This document shows positions 6,127 to 12,109 of a stretch of 12,109 nucleotides of DNA, piece by piece (the first letter of the stretch is position 1; each line of letters opens with the position of its first letter). Position numbers and translations under genes: made by a program. A model generated the notes under the pieces. It worked only from the letters and a program-made list of their open reading frames with translations. It had not been told where the DNA came from and did not search any database. The stretch is from NCBI RefSeq assembly GCF_905187505.1, contig NZ_CAJJIC010000065.1, forward strand, positions 1 to 12,109, written 5' to 3'. Source of the stretch: an uncultured Mailhella sp. GTDB taxonomy: Bacteria; Desulfobacterota; Desulfovibrionia; Desulfovibrionales; Desulfovibrionaceae.

Positions 6127-6789
6127 ATGACGGCAGCACTCAGCACCACCACGACAACACGCGGCAAGGGCCGTCCACGCAGCTTCGACAGAGACGCGGC
6201 ACTCCTCAGGGCCCTGGAAGTATTCTGGAGACGCGGCTACGAACCCGCATCCATATCCGAACTGTGTGCCGCCATGGGCATAAACGCGCCCAGTCTGTAC
6301 GCCGCCTTCGGCAACAAGTCCCGGCTTTTTCTGGAGGCCGTGACCTTCTACGAAGAACGCTACTGGACCGCTCCCTCCCGCCGGTTCATGGAAGAGAAGG
6401 ACTTTTATCTGGCCGTCAGCAACTTCTTTGCCGAAGCCGCCTCCATTCTGCTTTCCGCCGACACTCCCTGCGGCTGCATGGTGGTGCTCGCCGCCGTCAA
6501 CATTTCCGACGGAGAGACGGACGTCACCGAAACACTGCACAAGCTTCGCGTCGCCACCAAAAACATGTTCGCCGAAAAAATACGGCAGGCCGTCAGGACG
6601 GGACAGCTTCCTGAGAACACCAGCACGGAGGGCCTCGCCTCGGCGTTCAACACCTTTCTGGAAGGCATGTCTCTTCAGGCGCGCGACTACCTGAACGAAG
6701 AAGCTCTGAAGGAAACGGCCTCCTACGCCGTGCGCATGCTTCCCAAATGGCGCAGACATCTGAAGTTACGCATCGAAGAAAATCAATAA
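6127..6789 (+). CDS. TetR/AcrR-family transcriptional regulator
   Basis: A 220-residue protein with a clear N-terminal TetR helix-turn-helix: GRPRSFDRDAALLRALEVFW (15-34), then ISELCAAMGINAPSLYAAFG (43-62), followed by NKSRLF. The first 14 residues are a Thr-rich, basic tail. The C-terminal ligand-binding part contains TPCGCMVVLAA (113-123), equivalent to the glycine-rich stretch common in the subgroup that includes efflux and electrophile-responsive repressors. Here it carries two cysteines, C115 and C117, which could sense oxidants or metals. The ATG has GAGG at 6118-6121, 5 bases upstream. It is divergent from menA across 168 bases, so menA or its own gene are the nearest candidate targets; no efflux pump is adjacent. 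The ligand is unknown. Confidence 0.9.
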   Translation: MTAALSTTTTTRGKGRPRSFDRDAALLRALEVFWRRGYEPASISELCAAMGINAPSLYAAFGNKSRLFLEAVTFYEERYWTAPSRRFMEEKDFYLAVSNFFAEAASILLSADTPCGCMVVLAAVNISDGETDVTETLHKLRVATKNMFAEKIRQAVRTGQLPENTSTEGLASAFNTFLEGMSLQARDYLNEEALKETASYAVRMLPKWRRHLKLRIEENQ

Positions 6790-7093
6790 AACAAGCATGA
6801 TGAATATATTTTTATCAATCGATAAAAATATCGGCATATTTTTGTATTGATTGATATGAATTTATGTTCCCTTCTTCTTTCCCGCACGGATTCCTCCCCG
6901 GTCCGCCCCCCGCGCTCTCCGGTCTGACGCGGCATCGGAGCTCCCCCTTCCCGGGCCGCAGCACGGAACGGTAGCCGTTTCTCCCTTCATGCTCCGGCGA
7001 CACGGCGCGCCGACAGGTTCTTTTCTCATCGCTTCCCCGCCTTCCGGGCGAAAAAACCCTGCATTTCCTTCCCGGAGGCGCCCCTTCGCTCAA
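6790..7093. other. Intergenic region between tetR and glnS
   Basis: Part of a 432-base gap. The left end (about 6795-6865) is strongly A+T-rich and built of inverted repeats (separate entry). The remainder to 7093 is GC-rich with poly-C and poly-T stretches, no plausible coding sequence and no tRNA-like structure that I can see. The glnS promoter follows at 7094. Confidence 0.4.
6806..6831. repeat. AT-rich perfect palindrome downstream of tetR
   Basis: ATATTTTTATC (6806-6816), loop AATC, GATAAAAATAT (6821-6831): an exact 11-bp inverted repeat 16 bases after the tetR stop codon. TATCAATC (6813-6820) can alternatively pair with GATTGATA (6849-6856), so the element has two competing folds. It may be an AT-only terminator for tetR, with TATTTTTG following at 6838-6844, or a protein binding site. 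Its composition is unlike the GC-rich hairpins that end the other genes here. Confidence 0.55.
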
Positions 7094-7122
7094 TTGACCT
7101 TCATGTCCGAGAAAGGTATTCT
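7094..7122 (+). promoter_or_regulatory. Sigma-70-type promoter of glnS
   Basis: TTGACC (7094-7099, five of six consensus bases), a 17-base spacer, and TATTCT (7117-7122, four of six) give an optimally spaced promoter. Transcription would start near 7129, leaving a leader of about 93 bases before the glnS ATG at 7222. Confidence 0.65.
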
Positions 7123-7221
7123 TTTCAGCCGTCAGGCATTCAGGACATGCGCCGAAGCGCATGGTTCCACCGCTGTCCCGCGCGCCCTGAACGCGCAGCA
7201 GCCAAACGACATGAGGCCCCC

Positions 7222-8925
7222 ATGAGCCAGAACACCCCCGCCCCTGAAGCGGAACGCGCCCAGGGCACGGACTTTCTCCGCGCCCGCATCAATCAGGACA
7301 ATCTTACCGGCCGTTTCGGCGGCCGCGTGCATACCCGCTTTCCTCCCGAACCCAACGGATATCTGCACATAGGCCACGCAAAATCCATCTGCATCAATTT
7401 CGGTCTGGCCAAGGAATACGGCGGGCTGTGCAATCTGCGCTTCGACGACACCAACCCCGTCAAGGAAGACACCGAGTACGTCGACTCCATTCAGAAGGAC
7501 GTACAGTGGCTGGGCTTCCAGTGGGCCGGCGACGTCCATTACGCCTCCGACTACTTCGACCAGCTTTATGAATACGCCGAAAAGCTCATCATGATGGGCA
7601 AAGCCTATGTGGACGAGCTTTCCGCCGACGAGATACGCGAATACCGCGGCACGCTCACGAAGCCCGGCACGCCCAGCCCGTGGCGCGACCGCCCCGCCGA
7701 GGAGAGCCTCGATCTTTTCCGCCGCATGAAGGCCGGCGAATTTGAAGACGGCAGATACGTGCTCCGCGCCAAGATAGACATGGCGTCGCCCAACATCATC
7801 ATGCGCGATCCCACCATCTACCGCATACGCCATGCCACGCATCACCGCACGGGCGACAAGTGGTGCATCTACCCGATGTACGACTTCACGCACTGCCTCT
7901 CCGACTCCATCGAGGGCATCACGCATTCCATCTGCACGCTGGAGTTCGACAACAACCGCGAGCTCTACGACTGGGTGCTGGACACGCTCGGCGTCTATCA
8001 CTCCCAGCAGATAGAATTTGCACGTCTCCAGCTCACCTACACCGTGCTTTCCAAGCGCAAGCTCATCCAGCTGGTGAAGGAAGGCTACGTGCGCGGCTGG
8101 GACGATCCCCGCATGCCCACCATTTCCGGTCTGCGCCGCCGCGGCTACACGCCCGAGTCCATCCGCGACTTCTGCTCGCGCATCGGCATCGCCCGCAGCG
8201 CCGATTCCGTGGTGCATTACAGCCTGCTGGAATTCTGCTGCCGCGAGCATCTGAACGCCGTCGCACCGCGCTGCATGGCCGTGCTCAACCCGCTCAAGGT
8301 CGTCATCACCGACTACCCCGAAGATCAGGTGGAGGAATTCGATCAGCCGCTGCACCCCGAAGATGCGTCCTTCGGGAGCCGCAAGGTGCCCTTCTGCCGA
8401 GAAATCTACATCGATCGCGACGACTTCCGGGAAGATCCGCCCAAGAAGTACTTCCGTCTCGCTCCCGGTGCGGAAGTGCGCCTCCGCTACGCCTACTACA
8501 TCACCTGCCGGGAAGTCATAAAGGACGCGGACGGCAACATCGTGGAGCTGCACTGCACCCATGATCCCTCTTCGCGCGGCGGCTCCAGCCCCGACGGCCG
8601 CAAGGTCAAGGGCACGCTGCACTGGGTGAGCGCCCGGCATGCCGTTCCCGCCGAAGTTCGTCTGTACGAACAGATGTTCACCACCGAAACCGACAGCGAC
8701 ATCGAAGAAGGCAAGACCTTCCTCGACTACTTCAATCCCGATTCCGAAAAGATCGTCACGGCCATGGCGGAACCCTATCTCGCCACGCTTCCCGCGGGCA
8801 GCCGCGTGCAGTTCGAGCGCGTGGGCTATTTCTGCGCGGACCCCGACGGCACGCCGGAACACCCCGTGTTCAACCGTACCGTGACGCTCAAGGATTCCTG
8901 GGCAAAGATAGAGAAAAAGCAGTAG
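7222..8925 (+). CDS. glnS: Glutaminyl-tRNA synthetase
   Basis: A 567-residue class I aminoacyl-tRNA synthetase that charges tRNA-Gln with glutamine in the cytoplasm. The HIGH signature is in PPEPNGYLHIGHAKSI (41-56), and the KMSKS-equivalent loop is VLSKRKL (275-281), as in bacterial GlnRS. The length is close to the E. coli enzyme (about 554). The C-terminal beta-barrel anticodon-binding region is complete, ending near VFNRTVTLKDSWAKIEKK. The start is ATG 7222, with GAGG at 7213-7216 and 5-base spacing; the N-terminus from there aligns well with known GlnRS proteins, while an in-frame ATG at 7147 would add 25 unsupported residues. It is driven by the promoter at 7094-7122 and may be cotranscribed with thiC 159 bases downstream, since the gap has no T-tailed terminator. 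Confidence 0.97.
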   Translation: MSQNTPAPEAERAQGTDFLRARINQDNLTGRFGGRVHTRFPPEPNGYLHIGHAKSICINFGLAKEYGGLCNLRFDDTNPVKEDTEYVDSIQKDVQWLGFQWAGDVHYASDYFDQLYEYAEKLIMMGKAYVDELSADEIREYRGTLTKPGTPSPWRDRPAEESLDLFRRMKAGEFEDGRYVLRAKIDMASPNIIMRDPTIYRIRHATHHRTGDKWCIYPMYDFTHCLSDSIEGITHSICTLEFDNNRELYDWVLDTLGVYHSQQIEFARLQLTYTVLSKRKLIQLVKEGYVRGWDDPRMPTISGLRRRGYTPESIRDFCSRIGIARSADSVVHYSLLEFCCREHLNAVAPRCMAVLNPLKVVITDYPEDQVEEFDQPLHPEDASFGSRKVPFCREIYIDRDDFREDPPKKYFRLAPGAEVRLRYAYYITCREVIKDADGNIVELHCTHDPSSRGGSSPDGRKVKGTLHWVSARHAVPAEVRLYEQMFTTETDSDIEEGKTFLDYFNPDSEKIVTAMAEPYLATLPAGSRVQFERVGYFCADPDGTPEHPVFNRTVTLKDSWAKIEKKQ

Positions 8926-8933
8926 GAACATCC

Positions 8934-8950
8934 GGGGAGTCCCCCTCCCC
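8934..8950 (+). terminator. GC hairpin after glnS, weak terminator or leader element
   Basis: GGGGAG (8934-8939) pairs with CTCCCC (8945-8950) around a 5-base loop, 9 bases after the glnS stop. No T tract follows (ACTGCTCACTC), so it is a poor intrinsic terminator and may instead be the first hairpin of the thiC leader. Confidence 0.35.
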
Positions 8951-8970
8951 GACTGCTCACTCATACACCG

Positions 8971-9080
8971 CGGAAGACACCGAACGCGTCTTCCCGGATG
9001 CATCCGCGGCAGAACGCCGCAACGGGCGGCGGCAAGCCAGCGTCTTCCCGCCGTCGAAGACCGGACTCCTCAGAAGGAGG
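8971..9080 (+). promoter_or_regulatory. Structured leader upstream of thiC with a possible RBS-sequestering hairpin
   Basis: Four mutually complementary blocks are present: GGAAGAC (8972-8978), GTCTTCC (8988-8994), GTCTTC (9042-9047) and GAAGAC (9056-9061). The second and third lie inside an exact 11-base direct repeat, GCGTCTTCCCG (8986-8996 and 9040-9050), so either copy can pair with either partner. A GCGGC/GCCGC hairpin (9006-9010/9016-9020) sits between. CTCCT (9066-9070) can pair with AGGAG (9075-9079) of the ribosome binding site, and GGACTCC (9063-9069) can instead pair with GGAGTCC (8936-8942). No TPP riboswitch core (CTGAGA, ACCTGA) is seen. A regulatory role is inference. Confidence 0.4.
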
Positions 9081-9084
9081 CAGC

Positions 9085-10404
9085 ATGTCCATTTTTGAGA
9101 AGAATCAGGCCCTTGCCAGTCTGTTTGAACAGCACAAGGCACGTCTGTGCGAAGAAGAAGGCCTGACGGAAGAAGAAATCCGTTCCGCCATCGAAGCGGG
9201 CACCATGGTGCTGCTCGGCAACCCCAACCACAAGGACGTCCGTCCCATTCTGGTGGGACAGCCCTCTCGGGTGAAGGTGAACGCCAACATCGGCACCTCG
9301 CCCTTCCACTGCAGCGTGAAGGGTGAAATGCGCAAGCTCAAAATCGCTCTGGACGCCGGCGCGGACACCGTCATGGATCTCTCCATTGCGGGCGACCTCG
9401 ACGACATCCGCCGCCAGATGCTGGAAGCCTGCCCCGCTCCTCTCGGCACGGTTCCCATGTACGGCGTGGCGCAGATATACATCGACCGCGGCGAAGACCC
9501 GGCCACCATCGATCCCGAAGTCATCTTCGCAGACGTGGAAAAGCAGGCCGAACAGGGCGTGGACTTCATGACCCTGCACTGCGGCCTCACCCGCCAGGGT
9601 GCGGAATGGGGCGCCAAGGGCGGCCGCGTCATGGGCATCGTATCCCGCGGCGGCAGCATTCTTTCCCGCTGGATGCTGCGCAACGACAAGGAAAATCCCC
9701 TGCTCACCGGGTTCGACCGTCTGCTCGACATTGCGCTGCGCTACAACGTCACGCTCTCGCTCGGCGACGGTCTGCGTCCCGGAGCGGGCAGCGACGCCGG
9801 CGACGCCGCCCAGTGGATGGAAGTCATCATGCTCGGCCAGCTTGCCAGGCGCGGTCTGGAAAAGGGCGTGCAGTGCATGATCGAAGGCCCCGGCCACGTG
9901 AACCTGCGCGAGGTGGAAGCGCAGATCATCAACATCAAGACGCTCACCCACGGCGCGCCTCTCTATGTGCTCGGCCCCATCGTCACCGACACCACTCCCG
10001 GCTATGACCACATTGCCGGAGCCATCGGCGGCGCTCTGGCCGTGAAGGCAGGCGTGGACTTTTTGTGCTACCTCACCCCCGCCGAGCACCTTACCCTGCC
10101 CGACGAGGACGACGTGAAGCAGGGCGTCATGGCCTCCCGCGTGGCGGCTCAGGCCGGTGAAAACGCCCTCGGCACGCCCCGTGCCAGAGCGCGCGAAGCC
10201 AAGATGTCCAAGGCCCGCATGGAGCTCGACTGGGAAGCCATGCGCGAAGCCGCCATTGATCCCGAGCTCATGGACAAGCGCCGCGAACCCCACAAGAACG
10301 AAGAAGCCTGCGCCATGTGCGGCAACTTCTGCGCCGTGCGCATGATGCGCGAAGGCAACCCTGCGGCCCAGGTGCCGAGCCACTGCCAGCATCACCGCAA
10401 ATAG
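9085..10404 (+). CDS. thiC: ThiC-family radical SAM enzyme (HMP-P synthase; BzaF-type not excluded)
   Basis: A 439-residue ThiC-family enzyme. Typical members convert aminoimidazole ribotide to 4-amino-5-hydroxymethyl-2-methylpyrimidine phosphate for thiamine, using a [4Fe-4S] cluster and S-adenosylmethionine. Family signatures include NANIGTSPFHC, MTLHCGLTRQG, SRGGSILSRWM, EGPGHVNLREVEAQI, GPIVTDTTPGYDHIAGAIGG and CYLTPAEHL. The C-terminal cluster ligands are C409, C412 and C416, spaced Cys-X2-Cys-X3-Cys instead of the Cys-X2-Cys-X4-Cys of long ThiC proteins. It lacks the N-terminal extension of the roughly 600-residue proteobacterial form and resembles the short anaerobe/archaeal form. The start is ATG 9085, with AAGGAGG at 9074-9080, a strong site that may be hidden by a hairpin. 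No other thi gene is nearby, so the paralogue BzaF (5-hydroxybenzimidazole synthase for anaerobic cobamide lower ligands) remains possible. Confidence 0.9.
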   Translation: MSIFEKNQALASLFEQHKARLCEEEGLTEEEIRSAIEAGTMVLLGNPNHKDVRPILVGQPSRVKVNANIGTSPFHCSVKGEMRKLKIALDAGADTVMDLSIAGDLDDIRRQMLEACPAPLGTVPMYGVAQIYIDRGEDPATIDPEVIFADVEKQAEQGVDFMTLHCGLTRQGAEWGAKGGRVMGIVSRGGSILSRWMLRNDKENPLLTGFDRLLDIALRYNVTLSLGDGLRPGAGSDAGDAAQWMEVIMLGQLARRGLEKGVQCMIEGPGHVNLREVEAQIINIKTLTHGAPLYVLGPIVTDTTPGYDHIAGAIGGALAVKAGVDFLCYLTPAEHLTLPDEDDVKQGVMASRVAAQAGENALGTPRARAREAKMSKARMELDWEAMREAAIDPELMDKRREPHKNEEACAMCGNFCAVRMMREGNPAAQVPSHCQHHRK

Positions 10405-10412
10405 TCACAGCC

Positions 10413-10435
10413 GGCGCGGACGCCGAGTCCGCGCC
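10413..10435 (+). terminator. First hairpin downstream of thiC
   Basis: GGCGCGGAC (10413-10421) pairs exactly with GTCCGCGCC (10427-10435) around a 5-base loop, followed by GTTCCTTTA. It is a strong stem with a mediocre U-tail, in tandem with the next terminator. Confidence 0.6.
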
Positions 10436-10446
10436 GTTCCTTTACG

Positions 10447-10483
10447 GAAAGGCCGCATCCAGCCGATGCGGCCTTTCTTCCTC
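10447..10483 (+). terminator. Rho-independent terminator of thiC
   Basis: A 13-bp perfect stem, GAAAGGCCGCATC (10447-10459) with 10465-10477, a 5-base loop, then TTCCTC. The stem's own CCTTTC end and following pyrimidines give a moderate tail. It lies only about 20 bases ahead of the next ATG, which limits where that gene's promoter can be. Confidence 0.75.
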
Positions 10484-10497
10484 ATGGACGCAAAAAC

Positions 10498-11103
10498 ATG
10501 TGCAAGACAGCCGTCATTCTGGCAATTCTGCTGATGTTGCCTGCGCTCGGCTACGACGCCGAGGCCCGGCCTTCCCGGCCTCTTACCGCCAGACAGGCCT
10601 TTGCTCTCATCCCGACGGAAATATTCGACAACACTCGAGCCCCCCTCAGCGAGTCCGACAAGGATCAGCTGGCCGATCAGGGAGTCACCGAGCACTGGAG
10701 CATTGCCGAGGACGACCGGGACACGCTGCGCGTGGCCTCGGCGGACGGACTGCCGGACGTCTCCCTGAAAATGTTCCGTTCGGAGCGCGGAGCCGTAGCC
10801 GCCTTCCGCACCGAAGAGGACGACGGCGAATGCGTTTCCGAACTGTGGTACATAAGCGCCGGCGGTCATGCCGCCCCGCTTCCCCTGCCCCCCGAACCGG
10901 CCGTCGACGACTTTTTCAGGCCCGACCGCGATCTTCCCGGAAGAATTTCCTCAAGCTGCACCTACTGCGTCTTCGACAGAGGACTGGAAGTCCTGCCCTC
11001 CTTCGCTTCCGACGGCTTTCCCTGCGAGCTTGAGCCCGACAACGCCGTGTACTATCTCTGGAACGGCCGCACGTTCGTGAAGAAGATCAAAAAGCTGCGC
11101 TGA
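10498..11103 (+). CDS. Secreted protein of unknown function with four cysteines
   Basis: A 201-residue protein I do not recognise. Residues 1-23 form a signal peptide: a lysine at position 3, a hydrophobic core AVILAILLMLPAL, and an A-E-A signal peptidase I site before R24. The mature part of about 178 residues is acidic, with a basic C-terminal end (KKIKKLR). It contains cysteines at 112, 154, 157 and 176; C154-T-Y-C157 forms a CXXC. Disulfides in the periplasm or cluster/metal binding are possible. It has a mixed alpha/beta look with no transmembrane segment after the signal. The ribosome site is weak (GGA at 10486-10488, 9 bases away). It sits directly after the thiC terminators, so it has its own promoter within or upstream of them or depends on read-through. 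It ends before the bidirectional terminator shared with argB. The function is unassigned. Confidence 0.8.
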   Translation: MCKTAVILAILLMLPALGYDAEARPSRPLTARQAFALIPTEIFDNTRAPLSESDKDQLADQGVTEHWSIAEDDRDTLRVASADGLPDVSLKMFRSERGAVAAFRTEEDDGECVSELWYISAGGHAAPLPLPPEPAVDDFFRPDRDLPGRISSSCTYCVFDRGLEVLPSFASDGFPCELEPDNAVYYLWNGRTFVKKIKKLR

Positions 11104-11175
11104 CAGTTGGGGCACGTCCGCGCTTCTTCTGCGGCGCTCCCGGCACCGCATGCCCCAAGCGCACCCACGCCGGAC

Positions 11176-11209
11176 ATGAAAAAAGGCGGCCGAAGCCGCC
11201 TTTTTTCAT
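11176..11209. terminator. Bidirectional terminator between the secreted protein gene and argB
   Basis: ATGAAAAAAGGCGGC (11176-11190), loop CGAA, and its exact complement at 11195-11209. The A6 on the left and T6 on the right make it work on both strands, with a stable tetraloop. It serves the two convergent genes. Confidence 0.92.
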
Positions 11210-11314
11210 AAAAACAACGTTTGACGCTGCGTGAGCGACGCCTTCAGGAAACACTTTGACCGAAGGCATGGAAGACGCCTTTCCGGGTCGATTTCACCCC
11301 GAACGTCATTCCCG

Positions 11315-12109
11315 CTACTTCACGATTTCGGTGCCTATGCCCTGATCGGTAAGCAGTTCCAGAAGCAGACAGTTTTCCACGCGACCGTCCACGATGGTCA
11401 CCTTGTCCACGCCCCTGTCCAGCGCGTCGAGACAGCAGTTGATCTTGGGGATCATGCCGCCGCTCAGCGTGCCGTCTTCCAGAAGACGATGCGCATCGGC
11501 CGTGTCGATATGCTCGATGAGCTTCCCTTCCTTGTCCAGAATGCCGGCCACGTCGGTGAGCATGAGCAGACGGCGGGCCTTGAGCGCACCGGCCACGGCT
11601 CCGGCTACGGAGTCGGCGTTGATGTTGTAGGTATTGCCTTCAGCATCCACGCCCACGGGCGCGATGACGGGCACGAACTCATCGTTAATGAGCGAACGCA
11701 GAAGCTGGGTGTTCACGTTCGTGACCTCTCCCACGTTGCCGAGATCGATGATTTCCGGCGGCTGCTGTTCGCCGTGACTGATGGTCATGGCGAGCTTGCG
11801 CGCCTCGAGCAGCATGCCGTCCTTGCCGGAAAGCCCCACGGCCCTCGCTCCCGTTTTGTTGATGAGATTCACCACGCTCTTGTTCACGGAGCCGACCAGC
11901 ACCATTTCCACCACGTCCATGGTGGCCTTGTCGGTGACGCGGTGCCCCTGGCGGAACTCCGACTTGATTTCCAGCTTGCTCAGCATCTCGTTGATCTGCG
12001 GGCCGCCGCCGTGCACCACGACGGGATGGATGCCCACCAGCTTGAGCAGACTGACGTTGCGGGCAAAGGCCAGCTTGAGGCGCTCTTCGGTCATGGCATG
12101 GCCGCCGTA
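11315..12109 (-). CDS. argB: Acetylglutamate kinase, 5' end cut by the window edge
   Basis: Phosphorylates N-acetyl-L-glutamate with ATP, the second step of arginine/ornithine synthesis in the cytoplasm. The visible 264 residues begin in frame at the window end with YGGHAMTEE, the conserved start of the first nucleotide-binding loop. They continue through PVVVHGGGPQI, HRVTDKATMDVVEMVLVGSVNK, AVGLSGKDG, YNINADSVAGAVAGALKA and DGTLSGGMIPKI to a complete C-terminus ending LLLELLTDQGIGTEIVK. Family members are about 290-300 residues, so roughly 30 N-terminal residues lie beyond the window; the ATG at 12094 is an internal methionine (GGHAM), not the start. It is transcribed leftward into the terminator at 11176-11209. 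Whether it has the extra N-terminal helix linked to arginine feedback inhibition cannot be seen. Confidence 0.95.
   Translation of the reverse strand, partial: YGGHAMTEERLKLAFARNVSLLKLVGIHPVVVHGGGPQINEMLSKLEIKSEFRQGHRVTDKATMDVVEMVLVGSVNKSVVNLINKTGARAVGLSGKDGMLLEARKLAMTISHGEQQPPEIIDLGNVGEVTNVNTQLLRSLINDEFVPVIAPVGVDAEGNTYNINADSVAGAVAGALKARRLLMLTDVAGILDKEGKLIEHIDTADAHRLLEDGTLSGGMIPKINCCLDALDRGVDKVTIVDGRVENCLLLELLTDQGIGTEIVK

Noticed and set aside
7132..9003. 623-codon minus-strand open frame opposite glnS
   Set aside because: Its length is striking, but it mirrors glnS codons exactly and has a His/Val/Ala/Gly-rich translation without motifs. The plus strand encodes a complete conserved synthetase.
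8926..9084. TPP (THI box) riboswitch upstream of thiC
   Set aside because: The CTGAGA and ACCTGA core strings are absent. The single GCCAGCG at 9036-9042 is not in the required context. A weak or divergent form cannot be fully excluded without a covariance model.
9070..10395. 441-codon minus-strand open frame opposite thiC
   Set aside because: Same reason: a shadow of a highly conserved gene, with no ribosome site and no recognisable fold or motif.
1..12109. CRISPR array, insertion sequence, phage genes, tRNA or rRNA
   Set aside because: No regularly spaced repeats, transposase or integrase motifs, terminal inverted repeats with target duplications, or tRNA-like cloverleaf sequences were seen on either strand.

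Overview
The window is about 60% G+C in its genes, with three sharply A+T-rich islands (about 1-150, 2000-2290 and 6795-6860). It looks like a chromosomal segment of a strictly anaerobic member of the Desulfovibrionaceae (Bilophila/Mailhella/Desulfovibrio type). The reasons are a short 439-residue ThiC with a Cys-X2-Cys-X3-Cys tail, a bacterial GlnRS, a MenA-type quinone prenyltransferase, a RocR-like sigma-54 activator, and a small secreted protein I cannot assign. The taxonomy is inferred from gene content and codon use, not searched.

Layout, left to right. (1) A PAS-containing sigma-54 activator (164-1636, +) ends at a strong terminator. (2) A gene-free stretch of 849 bases follows; its right half is an A+T-rich control region with several inverted repeats, a consensus IHF-like site and a well-matched -24/-12 sigma-54 promoter at 2311-2326. 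(3) An APC-family amino acid permease (2486-3985, +) lies just downstream and ends at a strong terminator. Regulator, enhancer-like repeats, sigma-54 promoter and transporter read as one self-contained uptake module. (4) A TauE/SafE family exporter (4315-5046, +) runs tail to tail, with a 3-base gap, into a MenA-like prenyltransferase (5050-5958, -). (5) A TetR-family regulator (6127-6789, +) is divergent from menA. (6) After a 432-base gap with an AT palindrome and a sigma-70-like promoter come glnS (7222-8925, +) and thiC (9085-10404, +). The 159-base glnS-thiC gap is full of potential hairpins, including one that could cover the thiC ribosome binding site. (7) A small secreted Cys-containing protein (10498-11103, +) and a truncated argB (11315-12109, -) converge on a symmetrical bidirectional terminator.

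Most of the window is ordinary housekeeping (glnS, thiC, menA, argB). I see no insertion sequence, prophage, CRISPR array, tRNA or rRNA. The parts worth a second look are the sigma-54 module, the thiC leader, the identity of the ThiC paralogue (thiamine versus anaerobic benzimidazole synthesis) and the unassigned secreted protein. Nothing here amounts to a clearly new multi-gene system.
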